From NCBI GenBank assembly GCA_002150995.1, contig MDHJ01000001.1:3162001-3226000 (forward strand): a DNA stretch of 64,000 nucleotides, read 5' to 3'. The position numbers and the translations under genes are program-made. Positions 54,728 to 64,000 of the stretch are shown in pieces. Numbering within the stretch: the first letter of the stretch is position 1; each line of letters begins with the position of its first letter. This DNA is from Clavibacter michiganensis. Lineage in GTDB: Bacteria; Actinomycetota; Actinomycetes; Actinomycetales; Microbacteriaceae. The notes beneath the pieces were generated by a model that saw only the letters and a program-made list of their open reading frames with translations, did no database searches and had not been told where the DNA came from.

Positions 54728-55488
54728 CACTTGCCCGTGATGTTGAATGAACCGGTTGCGGTGAAGAAAGTCGCGTCGTAGTTCATCGTCGAATACGCCC
54801 CGTATGCTGTGAAGGTGTCGGAACGAGAGAATTTGTTGATTCGACCATTCACCGTGCCGCTCGGATCCGCAGCATAGGCCACTCCGATTCCACTCCCACC
54901 GATGAGTCCGTACACACGAACGTGCTCTGTGGCCGTGATGCTCGTCACAGCTACTGAACCAGACGCCCTCCATCGCGCCGACCAATGCCCCGTGATATTG
55001 AACGGATCGTCCGAATAGTCCATGGTCTGGGAACCGCCCACCGTGCCCGAACCACCAGCACCGGAGTTGAACCGGTGGAAGGAATTCGTGGAGGCCAGAG
55101 TCGCGATCGGCGTTCTCGCCGAGGTTGCGGCATTGGAATGATGAACGTCGGCGACATCCTGCGCCGTGTGAGCCGGCGTTGTCGAGGAAATGGGATCGGC
55201 GTACATGCGAATGAACTCTGCGTCAGAGCTCGACAGGCGCTCACCCACGCCGTACTCCGAGTCGATGACCGCTTGGCGGGACAGCTCTTGCGCCTTTGAA
55301 AGCGAAGCATTTTCCGTGAACGTCGCCTGCTCCGGAGCCAGGTCGACGATCGCACGGACGTCTGTTCGTAACGGCGCGGAGGCCGCCGTGGCATCTACAG
55401 CACTTCCCGTCGGCTGCAGGGAGGAGCAGCCGGTCAGTGTCGACGCTCCGACGATCAAGGTGGCCACGATGAGAGAGATCTTCTGCAC
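54727..55488 (-). CDS. Lipoprotein of unknown function, lower G+C
   Basis: 253 residues. Signal ISLIVATLIVGASTLTG then Cys21 (LTGC lipobox). The mature part has a helical region (ATFTENASLSKAQELSRQAV) and a Gly/Ser/Thr-rich C-terminal domain with repeated NITG motifs (NITGHW near 165; NITGK at the very end) and alternating aromatic/hydroxyl residues suggesting beta structure. Visibly less G+C-rich than its neighbours, so probably acquired. Coupled to the 36-residue membrane peptide. Confidence 0.68.
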   Translation of the reverse strand: MQKISLIVATLIVGASTLTGCSSLQPTGSAVDATAASAPLRTDVRAIVDLAPEQATFTENASLSKAQELSRQAVIDSEYGVGERLSSSDAEFIRMYADPISSTTPAHTAQDVADVHHSNAATSARTPIATLASTNSFHRFNSGAGGSGTVGGSQTMDYSDDPFNITGHWSARWRASGSVAVTSITATEHVRVYGLIGGSGIGVAYAADPSGTVNGRINKFSRSDTFTAYGAYSTMNYDATFFTATGSFNITGK

Positions 55489-55667
55489 TGCTGCACTCCT
55501 TGTACGGATGACGATGCAGACGTCCTGCTCTGACCAGAGCCCGCATCACGAAGGAAGCTAGTGCTCCTGGGCGATCCGGGGGCAGAAAGTGAACAGGAGG
55601 CCTCGGCGCCACCTCTTCTCATCCACCGTCCGGGAGCCCCCCAAAGCCGGGATGCACTCGTCGGGGG

Positions 55668-56549
55668 TCAGGCCCAGCGGCCGCCGCGCGGGACGATGAG
55701 CGGCGTGTGGGAGACCGGGTCGTCGATCACGAGGCAGGGCAGCCCGAAGACCTCCTCGACCAGCTCGGCGGTCACGATGTCGCGGGGCGCCCCGGCGGCG
55801 ACGACGCGGCCGTCCCACATCACGATGAGGTGGTCGGCGTAGCGGGCGGCGTGGTTGAGGTCGTGCAGCACGGCGACGATGGTGCTGCCGTCGCGGTGCA
55901 GGTCGGCGAGGAGGTCGAGCAGCTCGATCTGGTGGGCGATGTCGAGGAACGTCGTCGGCTCGTCGAGCAGCAGCACGGGGGTCTGCTGCGCGAGCGCCAT
56001 CGCGACCCAGACCCGCTGCCGCTGCCCGCCGGAGAGCTCGTCGACGTGGCGGGCCGCGAGGTCGTCGACGCCGGTGGCGGCCATCGCCTGCTGCACGGCG
56101 TCCTCGTCGGTCGCCGTCCACTGGCGGATGAGGTTCTGGTGCGGGAAGCGGCCGCGCGCCACGAGGTCGGCCACCGTGATCCCGTCCGGTGCGATGGCGC
56201 TCTGCGGGAGGAGGCCGACGATCCGCGCCGCCTCCTTGGCCCGGTACGAGGAGAGCGGGCGGTCGTCGAGGAGCACGGTGCCCGCGGTCGGCGCGAGGAG
56301 CCGGGACAGGGCCCGCAGCAGGGTCGACTTGCCGCACGCGTTCGGGCCGACGATCACGGTGAACGAGCGGTCGGGCACGGACACGTCGAGGCCCGCGGAG
56401 ATGACGCGCCGGTCGTAGGAGAGGGTGACGCCGTCGGCGCGGAGGCGCGGGGCGGACGCGGTGTCGGTGTCGGCATCGGGTTCGGCGGTGTCCACGGCGG
56501 GACCTCCCATCGGGTCGTGCGGGGCGGGGATCGGCAGGGTCTCAGGCAC
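55668..56549 (-). CDS. Siderophore-iron ABC transporter ATPase
   Basis: 293 residues. Walker A VGPNACGKSTLLRAL (~residues 51-65), Q-loop LLPQSA, signature LSGGQRQRVW, Walker B VLLLDEPTTFLD and switch His in VLHDLNHA; the DEPTTFLD form is typical of FepC/FecE-type ATPases. Energises the two FecCD permeases encoded upstream, with which it overlaps by 8 bases. Fe(III)-siderophore import. Confidence 0.93.
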   Translation of the reverse strand: MPETLPIPAPHDPMGGPAVDTAEPDADTDTASAPRLRADGVTLSYDRRVISAGLDVSVPDRSFTVIVGPNACGKSTLLRALSRLLAPTAGTVLLDDRPLSSYRAKEAARIVGLLPQSAIAPDGITVADLVARGRFPHQNLIRQWTATDEDAVQQAMAATGVDDLAARHVDELSGGQRQRVWVAMALAQQTPVLLLDEPTTFLDIAHQIELLDLLADLHRDGSTIVAVLHDLNHAARYADHLIVMWDGRVVAAGAPRDIVTAELVEEVFGLPCLVIDDPVSHTPLIVPRGGRWA

Positions 56550-57665
56550 GGCGCGACGCCTCGCGGATCAGCAGCGCGATCAGGTACACCCCGCCGACGA
56601 CGACCGTGACGATGCCCACGGGCACCGTCCCGGGCAGCGCGCGCTGGGCGACGGAGTCGGCGGCGAGCAGCAGCAGTCCCCCCGTGAGCGCGGCCGGCAC
56701 GAGGGGCAGGCCGGCGCTGCGGGTCAGGCGGCGGGCGATCTGCGGGGCCGCGAGCGCCACGAACGCGATGGGTCCCGCGGCCGCGGTGACGACCGCCGTG
56801 AGGGCGACGCCGAGCACCAGCAGGGCGAGGCGCGTCGGCTCGGCCCGCACCCCGTGGGCGCGCGCCGCGTCGTCGCCGAGCTCGAGCTGCCGCAGCGGCG
56901 CGGACAGCAGCAGGATCGCGGGCGCGAGCACCAGCAGGGCGGCGAACGCGGGCAGCGCGCGGTCCCAGCCGACGAGCGCGAGGGATCCGGCGCCCCAGAT
57001 GGACGCCGCCATCGCCACCTCGGTGCCCGCCTTCAGGAGCAGGAACGTGTTCAGGCCGTGCAGGACGGCCGTGACGGCGATGCCCGTGATGATCAGCCGG
57101 AAGCCCTGGACGCCCCCGCGGTACGCGAGGAGGTACACGACCAGCGCGGTGCCGAGGCCGCCCGCGAGCGCCCCGATCGCCGTGGGGACGAACGCGGCGC
57201 CGGCGAGCGTGGTGACGATGAGGGCGCCCGTGTAGGAGCCCGTCGAGAAGCCGATGACGTCGGGCGATCCGAGGGGGTTCCGCGTGAGCGACTGGAAGAC
57301 GGCGCCCGCGACCCCGAGCGCCGCGCCGAAGGCCACGGCCGCGAGCACGCGCGGCAGGCGCCACTCCGTCACGATCGTCGTGGCGAAGGAGCCGTCGGGG
57401 AGCACGAGGGCGCGGACGACCTCGGGCACGGTCAGGGGAAGTCGCCGGTGCCGAGGGCCACCAGCGCGACCGCGAGGATCGCGACGGCGAGCGCGGCGCC
57501 CACCAGTGCCTCGCGTCGCCGGAGGCGCGTGCCGACCACGGGGAGGCGGAAGGTGCCGGGGATCCTCGCGGCAGGGCGGCGGCCGGCGCGCGAGCGGGGG
57601 GCGGGTGTCCGGCCGGCGGCGGTCCCGCCGGCGGGACGGCGGCCGACGGGTGCGGGCGCGCTCAC
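56542..57665 (-). CDS. FecCD-family iron-siderophore permease, second subunit (frameshifted as read)
   Basis: GTG 57665 overlaps the stop of the first permease (GTGA). The first ~75 residues (Pro/Arg-rich, then EALVGAALAVAILAVALVAL) end at GTGDFP, and the permease core beginning LTVPEVVRALVLPDG and TEWRLPRVLAAV follows in the next frame. A base at the GGGG of 57435-57438 joins them into 375 codons. Core landmarks: VFQSLTRNPLGSPDVIGFSTG, GWDRALPAF, GPIAFVALAAPQIARRL. About nine helices. Confidence 0.88.
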
Positions 57666-58719
57666 AGCCCCGACGCCCTCTGCCGGCGCACGAGCAGGAT
57701 CAGCACGGGCGCCCCGAGCACCGCGGTCACGATCCCCGCGGGCAGCTCGGCCGGGCGGAGCACGATGCGGCCCACGATGTCGGCCGCCAGCAGCAGGACG
57801 GGCGCCAGCACGATCGTGTACGCGAGGATCCAGCGCTGGTCGGGCCCGACGATCCAGCGGGCGATGTGCGGGATCATCAGGCCGACGAACGCGATCGGCC
57901 CGGCCATCGCGGTCGCGCCGCCCGCGAGGAGCGTCACCGCGACCACCGCGACCGTCCGCACCACGACGACGTTCGCCCCGAGGGAGCGCGCGAGGTCGTC
58001 GCCGAGCGCGACCGCGTCGAGGCTCCGGGCGATGAGGGCGGCGAGCAGCACGCCCGCGGCGAGGAACGGCGCGACCGGCACCAGGGCGTCCCAGCCCCGG
58101 TCCTGGAGGGAGCCGGACTCCCACGCCCGCATCGCGCTGAAGCCCTGCGGGTCGGCCAGCAGCATCCCGGAGGTGATGCCCGCGAGCACCGCGCCGAGGG
58201 CGACGCCGGCGAGCGTGAGGCGCACCGGGTCGCCGCCGCCCCGCCCGCAGATCCGACCACGTAGACGACCACGGCCGCCACGAGCGCGCCGCCGAAGGCG
58301 AACCAGAGGTAACCGCTCACGGCGGTCACGCCCAGCACGCCGGTGGCGATGGCGACCGCGAAGGCCGAGCCGGCGGTGACGCCGAGGATCCCGGGATCCG
58401 CCAGCGGGTTGCGCGTGACCGCCTGGATGAGCGCGCCCGCGACGCCGAGCGCGAGCCCCGCGGCGAGGCCGACGAGGGTGCGCGGGACGCGGAGGTCGAG
58501 GATCACGACGAGCTCGGCGGGGTCGCGCGGGCGGCCGGCGAGCGCGTCGACCACGGCGCCGAGCGGGATGTCGCGCGACCCGACGGCGACGCTCGCGAGG
58601 CACGCGAGCACGAGCACGCCGAGGGCGAGGAGGAGGCCTGCCGCGCGCGGCAGGCCGCTCCGTGCCCGGCCCTCGGGGGCTTCGGTGACGGAGGCGCGCG
58701 CAGGGACCCGGAGCGACAT
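57662..58719 (-). CDS. FecCD-family iron-siderophore permease, first subunit (frameshifted as read)
   Basis: ATG 58719. LRVPRTLVGLAAGLALGVAG, ALIQAVTRNPLADPGILGVT and the coupling-helix regions identify FecCD. After VVYVVGSAGG the frame shifts to one reading GGDPVRLTLAGVALGAVLAG through AMAGPIAFVGLMIPHIARW to RQRASGL; adding one base at the CCCC of 58239-58242 gives 353 codons. First gene of a minus-strand operon with the second permease and ATPase; divergent from the binding lipoprotein with an iron box between. Confidence 0.88.
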
Positions 58720-58742
58720 GGCCCGGACAGCGTACCGCGCCG

Positions 58743-58761
58743 TTAGGTTAGGCTGCCCTTG
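58743..58761. promoter_or_regulatory. Probable DtxR/IdeR iron box
   Basis: TTAGGTTAGGCTGCCCTTG agrees at about 15 of 19 positions with the DtxR/IdeR consensus, strongest in the left half-site. It lies in the divergent promoter region of the siderophore importer genes, the expected place for iron-dependent repression. Confidence 0.75.
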
Positions 58762-58855
58762 CCTGACGGGATCCACACCGGACCGTCACCCGCGCCGCGC
58801 ATCCCGCACACCCGCATCCCCGCATCCCCACCCCGCACCTGAGAGGCCCCGCACC

Positions 58856-59860
58856 ATGAGGTTCCCCACCACCGGCTCCGCCGTCGCCGCGATCGCCGTC
58901 GCGACGCTCGCCCTGACCGGCTGCAGCGCCTCCTCCGACCCGGCGGAGTCCGCGCCCCCCGCGTCCGGCTCCGCGACCGGCGCCTTCCCCGCCACCGTCG
59001 ACACGAAGTTCGGCGAGGTCACCGTCCCGAGCGAGCCGAAGCGCGTCGTCGCCCTCGGCTGGGGCGACGCCGAGACCGCGCTCGCCCTCGGCGTCCAGCC
59101 GGTCGGCGCGTCCGACTGGCTCGGCTTCGGCGCCGATGCGGACGGCGTCGGCCCGTGGGCGCAGGACCTCTACACGCAGTCGCCCGAGCTCATCGAGACC
59201 CTCGAGCCGTCGTACGAGGCCATCGCGGCGCTCGAGCCCGACCTCATCCTCGACACCAAGGGATCCGGCGACCAGGCCCGCTACGACCGCCTGTCGCAGA
59301 TCGCCCCCACCATCGGCATCCCCGAGGGCGCCGACAGCTACCTCACCGACATGGACGACCAGGTCGACATGGTCGCCGAGGCGCTCGGACGCGAGGACCA
59401 GGGCGACGCCCTCCTCGACGCCGTCGACGCGCGCTTCGACGAGGTCGAGTCCGCCCACCCCGAGTGGAAGGGCAGGACGATCACCGCGGCCACGAAGACC
59501 AGCGAGGGCTGGGGCGCGTACATCGAGGGCAGCGAGCGGGTCTCCTTCCTCGAGGAGCTCGGCTTCGCGCAGAGCCCGACCATCGCCGGCCTGCCGAAGA
59601 GCGCGAGCGGCTTCACTGCCGACATCTCCTCGGAGCAGCTCGACCTGCTCGACTCCGACGTGATCGTCGCGTTCCCGATCTTCATCGACAAGTCCGTCAT
59701 CACCGACGACCCGCTGTGGCAGGCGATCCCCGCCGTCGCCGCGGGCCACGCGGTCGTCATCGACGGCGACCTGTCGTCGGCGTACTCGATCGGCACCACG
59801 CTCTCCACCGGCTACGCGCTCGACCAGCTCGTGCCGCTGCTGGAGACCGCCACGTCCTGA
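58856..59860 (+). CDS. Iron-siderophore ABC transporter substrate-binding lipoprotein
   Basis: 334 residues from ATG 58856. Lipoprotein signal ending LALTGC (Cys ~22). The class III binding fold is shown by EPKRVVALGWGDAETALALG, EPSYEAIAALEPDLILDTKG, DQVDMVAEALG and IDGDLSSAYSIGT. Binds ferric siderophore outside the membrane and delivers it to the divergent FecCD permeases. A perfect hairpin follows. Confidence 0.93.
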   Translation: MRFPTTGSAVAAIAVATLALTGCSASSDPAESAPPASGSATGAFPATVDTKFGEVTVPSEPKRVVALGWGDAETALALGVQPVGASDWLGFGADADGVGPWAQDLYTQSPELIETLEPSYEAIAALEPDLILDTKGSGDQARYDRLSQIAPTIGIPEGADSYLTDMDDQVDMVAEALGREDQGDALLDAVDARFDEVESAHPEWKGRTITAATKTSEGWGAYIEGSERVSFLEELGFAQSPTIAGLPKSASGFTADISSEQLDLLDSDVIVAFPIFIDKSVITDDPLWQAIPAVAAGHAVVIDGDLSSAYSIGTTLSTGYALDQLVPLLETATS

Positions 59861-59876
59861 TCCCGCCCTGCTCCAC

Positions 59877-59911
59877 CGAGGCCCGCCGCGCGCATCGCAC
59901 GGCGGGCCTCG
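59877..59911. terminator. Bidirectional terminator after the siderophore-binding protein
   Basis: Perfect 12-base arms 59877-59888 and 59900-59911 between convergent genes. Confidence 0.85.
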
Positions 59912-59950
59912 TCGCGTCCGGCAGTCACGGCCGGCGGTGACGGCCGTCCG

Positions 59951-60240
59951 CTACGCGTCGAGCATCTCCGTGAGCGCCCGGCGGTAGTCCTCGAACGCCC
60001 GCCGTCCGACCGTCGTGAGCGCCAGGTAGGTCACGGGCTGCCGCCCCTCGTGCGTCTTCCGCACCTCCACGTAGCCGGGGTCCTCGAGCTTCCGCAGGTG
60101 CGTCGACAGGTTGCCGGCCGTCATGTCGAGGATCTCCTGCAGCCGCGGGAACGACAGCGCCTCCCCGCGTCGAGCGTGGCGAGCGACGCGACGATCCGCA
60201 GCCGGGCCTGCGCGTGGATCACGGGGTCGAGGTCAGCCAA
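59951..60240 (-). CDS. Winged-helix transcriptional regulator (frameshifted as read)
   Basis: Start TTG 60240, overlapping the end of the membrane-protein gene. DPVIHAQARLRIVASLATLD forms the first helices; after the frame change come LSFPRLQEILDMTAGNLSTH (recognition helix) and the wing EVRKTHEGRQPVTYLALT, ending YRRALTEMLDA. One base in the CCCC of 60163-60166 gives 97 codons. This is the short ArsR/PadR-like winged-helix type usually paired with a membrane protein. Likely binds the ACTTTG dyads at 60965-60988. Confidence 0.82.
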
Positions 60241-60915
60241 GGCGGGCTCGCAGCGAGCGGCGGGTGCGGGCCCCGCGCATGGCGACGGCGATCCCCGTGA
60301 CGAGGTACGCGCCACCGCCCACGACCGCCATCACCAGGTAGTTGCCGGGGTAGCCCGCGAAGGGCGCCGCGAGGGCGGCGACCACGAGGATCGAGCCGAG
60401 GAGGAGCGACGTGCGCGAGTGGAACAGCGCCGCGGTCGACAGCAGCATCATCCCGGCGACGAACGAGAAGCCCGAGGGTAGAAGATCGCCATCGTCTCGT
60501 CGGTGGCGCCGTTGAACGCGAGCCCGATGCCGAGCACGTAGACCGACGTCATCGCCACCGACCAGCTGATCCCGTAGACCCGCCCCTGCCAGCGCGCCTC
60601 GCCCGTGCTCGCCAGGCCCGTCGAGCCGCGGATCCCGAGCACGATGCTCACGACCACGCCGACGCCGATGAGCCCCGCGAAGATCCCGACGGCGACCGGC
60701 AGCGGCAGGCTCACCTCGTCGGACCCGTCGATGAGCCAGAGCGCCGTGTAGCCGAGGATCCACGCGACGCCCCAGCAGACCTCCATGACCCAGACGAACG
60801 ACGTCTGCGCGTCGACGGCGACCCGCCGCTGGTCCTCCATGAGCGCGTGCATGGCGCGCGGGTCGGGCGCGGGCCCGTCGTCGTCGACCTGGTCCGTGCG
60901 CATCGTCGTGTCCAT
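60233..60915 (-). CDS. Multi-pass membrane protein paired with the winged-helix regulator (frameshifted as read)
   Basis: ATG 60915 with GCGGAG upstream. Six hydrophobic segments, e.g. SFVWVMEVCWGVAWILGYTA, VAVGIFAGLIGVGVVVSIVL; after IFYP the frame changes and continues SGFSFVAGMMLLSTAALF through YLVMAVVGGGAYLVTGIAV to RSLRARLG. One base at the GGG of 60476-60478 restores 228 codons. Such proteins commonly sit in front of PadR/ArsR-like regulators and form an autoregulated pair. Function unknown. Confidence 0.78.
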
Positions 60916-60964
60916 CTCCGCCTCTCCGCGGACGACCTTCGTCCGCCGGGCACCCGCCCTGGCT

Positions 60965-60996
60965 ACTTTGTAACGCAAAGTGCTTTGCTGTGTCAA
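60965..60996 (-). promoter_or_regulatory. Promoter with overlapping operator dyads
   Basis: On the minus strand, TTGACA (60996-60991) and TACAAA (60972-60967) are 18 bases apart. Between and over them lie two overlapping dyads: ACTTTG/CAAAGT (60965-60981) and GCAAAG/CTTTGC (60975-60988), i.e. three alternating half-sites, a good repressor target. Confidence 0.7.
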
Positions 60997-61163
60997 TGGC
61001 ATTCCGCGGGATGATGCGCCTCCCTTCGGCCTCGGCGATGATCGAGTCATGCCCATGCACCGCCGGAGGAGCCGGACGCCCACGTCATGCTGACCGTCCA
61101 GAGCGCGATGCTCCCCGAGGAGGGCACCTGCCTGTACCCGGTGCTCGCGGAGGGGGACGTCAC

Positions 61164-61829
61164 GTGGCACGACCGTTGATCCCCGCGGCCGCCGGCATCG
61201 CCTGGGTCGCCGCTGCCACCGTCTACGTCGGCACGGAGGCCGTCGCCGCTTCCGCCTTCCCCGGTTACAGCTACTCCGCCAACTACATCAGCGACCTCGG
61301 AGTCCCCGAGGTCGCCGAGTTCCAGGGCCGCACCATCGACTCGCCGCTCCACGCGGTGATGAACGCGGGCTTCATCCTGCAGGGCGTCCTCTACCTCCTG
61401 GCCGCCGTGATCGCGATCCGCGCCCTCGGTGCCGGCCCCCGACGCGGGTTCCTCGCCCTCGCGGCCGTGCACGCCGTCGGGATCACGGTGGTCGGCCTCG
61501 TCCACGGCAGCGCATCGAGCGCGGCGAGCGGCATCGGCTGGATGCATGTGGTCGGCGCGGGGATGGCCATCATCGCGGGCAACGCGGCCTCGATCACGGC
61601 GGGCCTCAGCTCCGGCCGCGTCGGCGCCGCGCGGGCCTTCCGCGTCGCGAGCGTCGCGCTGGGCGTCGTCGGCCTCGTCGCGCTCGCGCTGCTCCTCGCG
61701 CTCGGCGGCTCGACGATCGACGGGATCTGGGAGCGCGGCTCCGTCTACACGGTCACGGCGTGGGAGCTCCTGGCGGGAGTCGCGGTGCTCGTGGCCGCCC
61801 GCCGCCGCCGCGGCATGGCGCATCCCTGA
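61164..61829 (+). CDS. DUF998 membrane protein
   Basis: 221 residues from GTG 61164 (GAGGGGG upstream). Six helices, with the DUF998 signature YSANYISDLGVPEVAEFQGR after the first and FILQGVLYLLAAVIAIRALG after. Conserved membrane protein of unknown function, sometimes near antibiotic-resistance or lipid genes. Divergent from the regulator/membrane pair. Confidence 0.85.
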   Translation: MARPLIPAAAGIAWVAAATVYVGTEAVAASAFPGYSYSANYISDLGVPEVAEFQGRTIDSPLHAVMNAGFILQGVLYLLAAVIAIRALGAGPRRGFLALAAVHAVGITVVGLVHGSASSAASGIGWMHVVGAGMAIIAGNAASITAGLSSGRVGAARAFRVASVALGVVGLVALALLLALGGSTIDGIWERGSVYTVTAWELLAGVAVLVAARRRRGMAHP

Positions 61830-61856
61830 CCGACGCCGACCGGAGGACGGCGCCCG

Positions 61857-63835
61857 CTAGCGCCGCTCGGCCGCCTGCAGCGCCTCGAGGTTCCGGTTGT
61901 ACGCCTCGAGCTCCGCGTCGCCGTCGCGGTCGGCCTTCCGGTCGTAGCGGATCGAGTCGCGCTTGTCGCTCCGGCTCCACATGATGGCCGTCACGACCGC
62001 CAGGATCACCGTCGGGATCTCCCCGATGCTCCAGGCGATGCCGCCGCCGGCCTGCTGGTCCGCGAGCGCCGAGTCGCCCCACGGCCGGCCCATCGCGCCG
62101 AACCAGTCCGCGAGCAGCAGCCCGGTGCCGGTCATGAGCGACAGGCCGAAGAACGCGTGGAACGCCATCGTCGCGAGCAGCAGCAGCAGGCGCATCGGGT
62201 AGGCGACGCGCACGGGCATCGGGTCCACCCCGATGAGGTTCTGCGTGAACAGGTACCCGACGATGAGGAAGTGCACGATCATCCACTGGTGCCCGATGTG
62301 GTCGGTCGTCGCCCAGCTGAACAGCGGCGAGTAGTAGAAGACGAGGAGCGAGCCCGCGAACAGCACGGCTGCCACGATCGGGTGGCCGACGAAGCCGGCG
62401 AACCTCGAGTGCACCGCCAGCAGGATCCACTCGCGCCCGCCGCGGCTGCCGTCCTGGCGCTTCCGGATGGCGCGCATCGCGAGCGTGACCGGAGCGCCGG
62501 GAACGAGCAGCAGCGGGATGACCATGGCCAGCACCATGTGCGCCAGCATGTGGGAGCTGAAGAGGTACTTCTGGTAGACGTTCACGCCGCCGTTGGTGAT
62601 GTAGAACAGGCCCACCATGCCCGCGACCCACAGGATCGAGCGGTGCACGGGCCAGGCGTCGCCGCGCTTGCGGAGGCGGTGCACGCCGGCCAGGTAGAAG
62701 AAGATCCCGAAGGCGCACAGCAGCACCCAGAGCAGGTCGAAGCGCCACTCGGTGAGGTACCGCATGGGCGTCAGCTCCGGCGGCAGCGGCTCGCCCGTGA
62801 GGATCTGCGCGGGCGTCGGGTCCGGCAGCTGCGTGGCGACGACCTGGCTCACCGGCGGGGCCGTGCGGGCGAGCGCCGCGGCGACGCCCGACGCGACGCC
62901 CATGAAGGCGAGCTCGGCGGTCACGAGCCACCAGAACGGCCCCGGGCGGAGGACCCGCGCGTCTCGAGACGCCCGATGAGCACCCGCCGGTACGCGGCCC
63001 CGATGAGGCCGAGCGCGAGGAGGGCCGCCACCTTCACGAGCACCAGCAGGCCGTAGGGCGTCAGCAGGCGGTCGAGGGAGCCGACGCGGATCTCGGCGCT
63101 CACGTAGCCGGACGCCGCCACCACCACGAAGCACACGAGCGCGACCGCGGAGTAGCGCCGGAGGACGGGGACCAGCCGGTCGCCGTCGAGCTTCGAGCGC
63201 AGCAGCACCAGGGTGAGGAGACCGCCGAGCCACACGGCGGCGAAGACGAGGTGCAGCCCGAGCGCGTTGACCGCGGCGTCGTGGCCCTCCGTGCCGCCCG
63301 CGTGCCCCTGCTGGGCCATGGGGACGAGCCCGCCGACGGCCAGCACCAGGACGAACGCGATGGCCGTGTGGTTGCGTACCGCGAAGCACAGCACCGTGAC
63401 GGTCGCGGCGATCAGCGTGGTCGCGAGCCACGCCTGGCCCACGGAGATCTGCGTGAGCACGAGACCGAGGCTGGTGCCGAACTCGGAGCTGAAGGAGAAC
63501 GGCGTTCCCGACACGCTGAGGAACGTGAAGAACGCGGTGATGGCGGACGCGACCGTCCATACGGCGGCGCCCGCGGCCGCGATGTCGAGCGCGCGGCCGT
63601 ACTCGTCACGCGTGCGCGACAGGGCGAACGCCGCCAGCAGCAGCGCGCCGATGGCCGTGGCCGCCGAGATGTTGACCATCATCTTCGCGGCGGGGAGGCC
63701 GTAGCGGACCACGGGCCCGGCGTCCTCGAGCAGCTGCGGGGCGGCGCCCCCGCCGATGGCGAGCGCGGCCAGCAGGGAGAGGAACGCGACGATGACGAGG
63801 GCGGCGGGCCCCGCGACGCGGAGGAGTCTGGGCAT
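61857..63835 (-). CDS. CopD-CtaG fusion protein (copper transport / cytochrome oxidase assembly; frameshifted as read)
   Basis: ATG 63835. The N-terminal ~300 residues are a CopD-type eight-helix domain (VRYGLPAAKMMVNISAATA; GLHLVFAAVWLGGLLTLVLL with the conserved His-x-x-x-x-x-Trp). After IGRLETR the frame breaks; the continuation RPGPFWWLVTAEL, then the CtaG (caa3_CtaG) domain with SSHMLAHMVLAMVIPLLLV and HQWMIVHFLIVGYLF, is one frame away. A base at 62954-62956 restores 660 codons. The fusion is known in actinobacteria as a copper resistance/oxidase assembly protein, moving copper across the membrane for cytochrome c oxidase. Confidence 0.88.
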
Positions 63836-63910
63836 CAGGGATCCAGCGTATCCCGCGTCCGCTGACGGCCGGCTGGCCGTCGACGCCGGCCTCAGCGGTG
63901 GGGAACGCGA

Positions 63911-63946
63911 CAGCGGGGGCGCCGACCGGAGTCGGCGCCCCCGCTG
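63911..63946 (-). terminator. Strong terminator at the end of the HU-like gene
   Basis: Perfect 16-base arms (63911-63926, 63931-63946) with a CGGA loop. Confidence 0.9.
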
Positions 63947-63964
63947 GGCGTGTGGTGAGGAGGA

Positions 63965-64000
63965 CTACTTGACGGCGGCCTTCAGCTTGCTGCCCGCGGA
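63965..64000 (-). CDS. C-terminus of a probable HU-family DNA-binding protein (partial)
   Basis: Only 11 residues are inside the window, SAGSKLKAAVK and a TAG stop, followed by a strong terminator. This tail resembles the conserved end of the HU beta-strand/helix (F-x-A-G-x-x-L-K-x-x-V). The identification is tentative because the rest is outside. Confidence 0.4.
   Translation of the reverse strand, partial: SAGSKLKAAVK

Noticed and set aside
57435..60478. Programmed ribosomal frameshifting
   Set aside because: The shifts occur in unrelated genes, without slippery heptamers or a common structure, and all need the same one-base correction.

Overview
The window is almost uniformly G+C-rich, densely packed, and uses many GTG starts and stop/start overlaps (ATGA, GTGA, TGATG). 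Gene content (a C50-type carotenoid cluster with crtYe/crtYf/crtEb, DIP1984, DUF5997, DUF7882, a CopD-CtaG fusion, a DtxR/IdeR-type iron box) points to a high-GC actinobacterium, most likely Microbacteriaceae and close to Clavibacter. No rRNA, phage, integrase, transposase or CRISPR array is visible.

Layout. 1-3.4 kb: edge of a DUF2079 membrane protein, a divergent DUF5997/LysR pair and small unknowns. 3.4-9.4 kb: carotenoid operon crtE-crtB-crtI-crtYe-crtYf-crtEb on the minus strand, divergent from idi, which supplies its substrate. 9.4-23.6 kb: patatin-like lipase, MarR with an MMPL exporter, several oxidoreductase/regulator pairs (SDR/TetR, NmrA-like/HxlR), GNAT, two unrecognised secreted proteins, a GlxA remnant, DIP1984, isochorismatase family, a pair of MmpS-like membrane proteins, and ald with a divergent Lrp. 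23.6-24.4 kb: dcd and tRNA-Gly(CCC).

24.4-30.7 kb is a clearly AT-richer island placed directly behind tRNA-Gly. It carries two minus-strand defence-like operons: (i) an Eco57I/TaqI-type DNA methyltransferase, a probable PD-(D/E)xK nuclease and a DUF4238 protein; (ii) an AIPR-family protein translationally linked to a caspase-like (C14) protease with an intact His/Cys dyad. The AIPR-caspase pair is the most unusual system in the window.

30.8-64 kb returns to core-type DNA: gluconate module (FadR-type regulator, gntK, gntP), Nei glycosylase, SDR, LacI, Gfo/Idh/MocA, zinc alcohol dehydrogenase, manganese catalase, MBL hydrolase-histidine phosphatase-NAD(P)HX dehydratase run, deoC-M18 aminopeptidase, DUF305 lipoprotein, PIF1-like helicase, VOC protein, a siderophore-iron ABC importer (two permeases, ATPase, binding lipoprotein, iron box), a winged-helix regulator with its membrane partner, DUF998, CopD-CtaG and the last codons of a probable HU gene.

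Twelve otherwise well-conserved genes outside the island are interrupted by one apparent frameshift each, and every one is exactly one base short of a whole number of codons, mostly at G or C runs. This looks like a deletion-biased sequence error rather than a dozen pseudogenes; these genes are reported as single CDS spans with the shift position stated.
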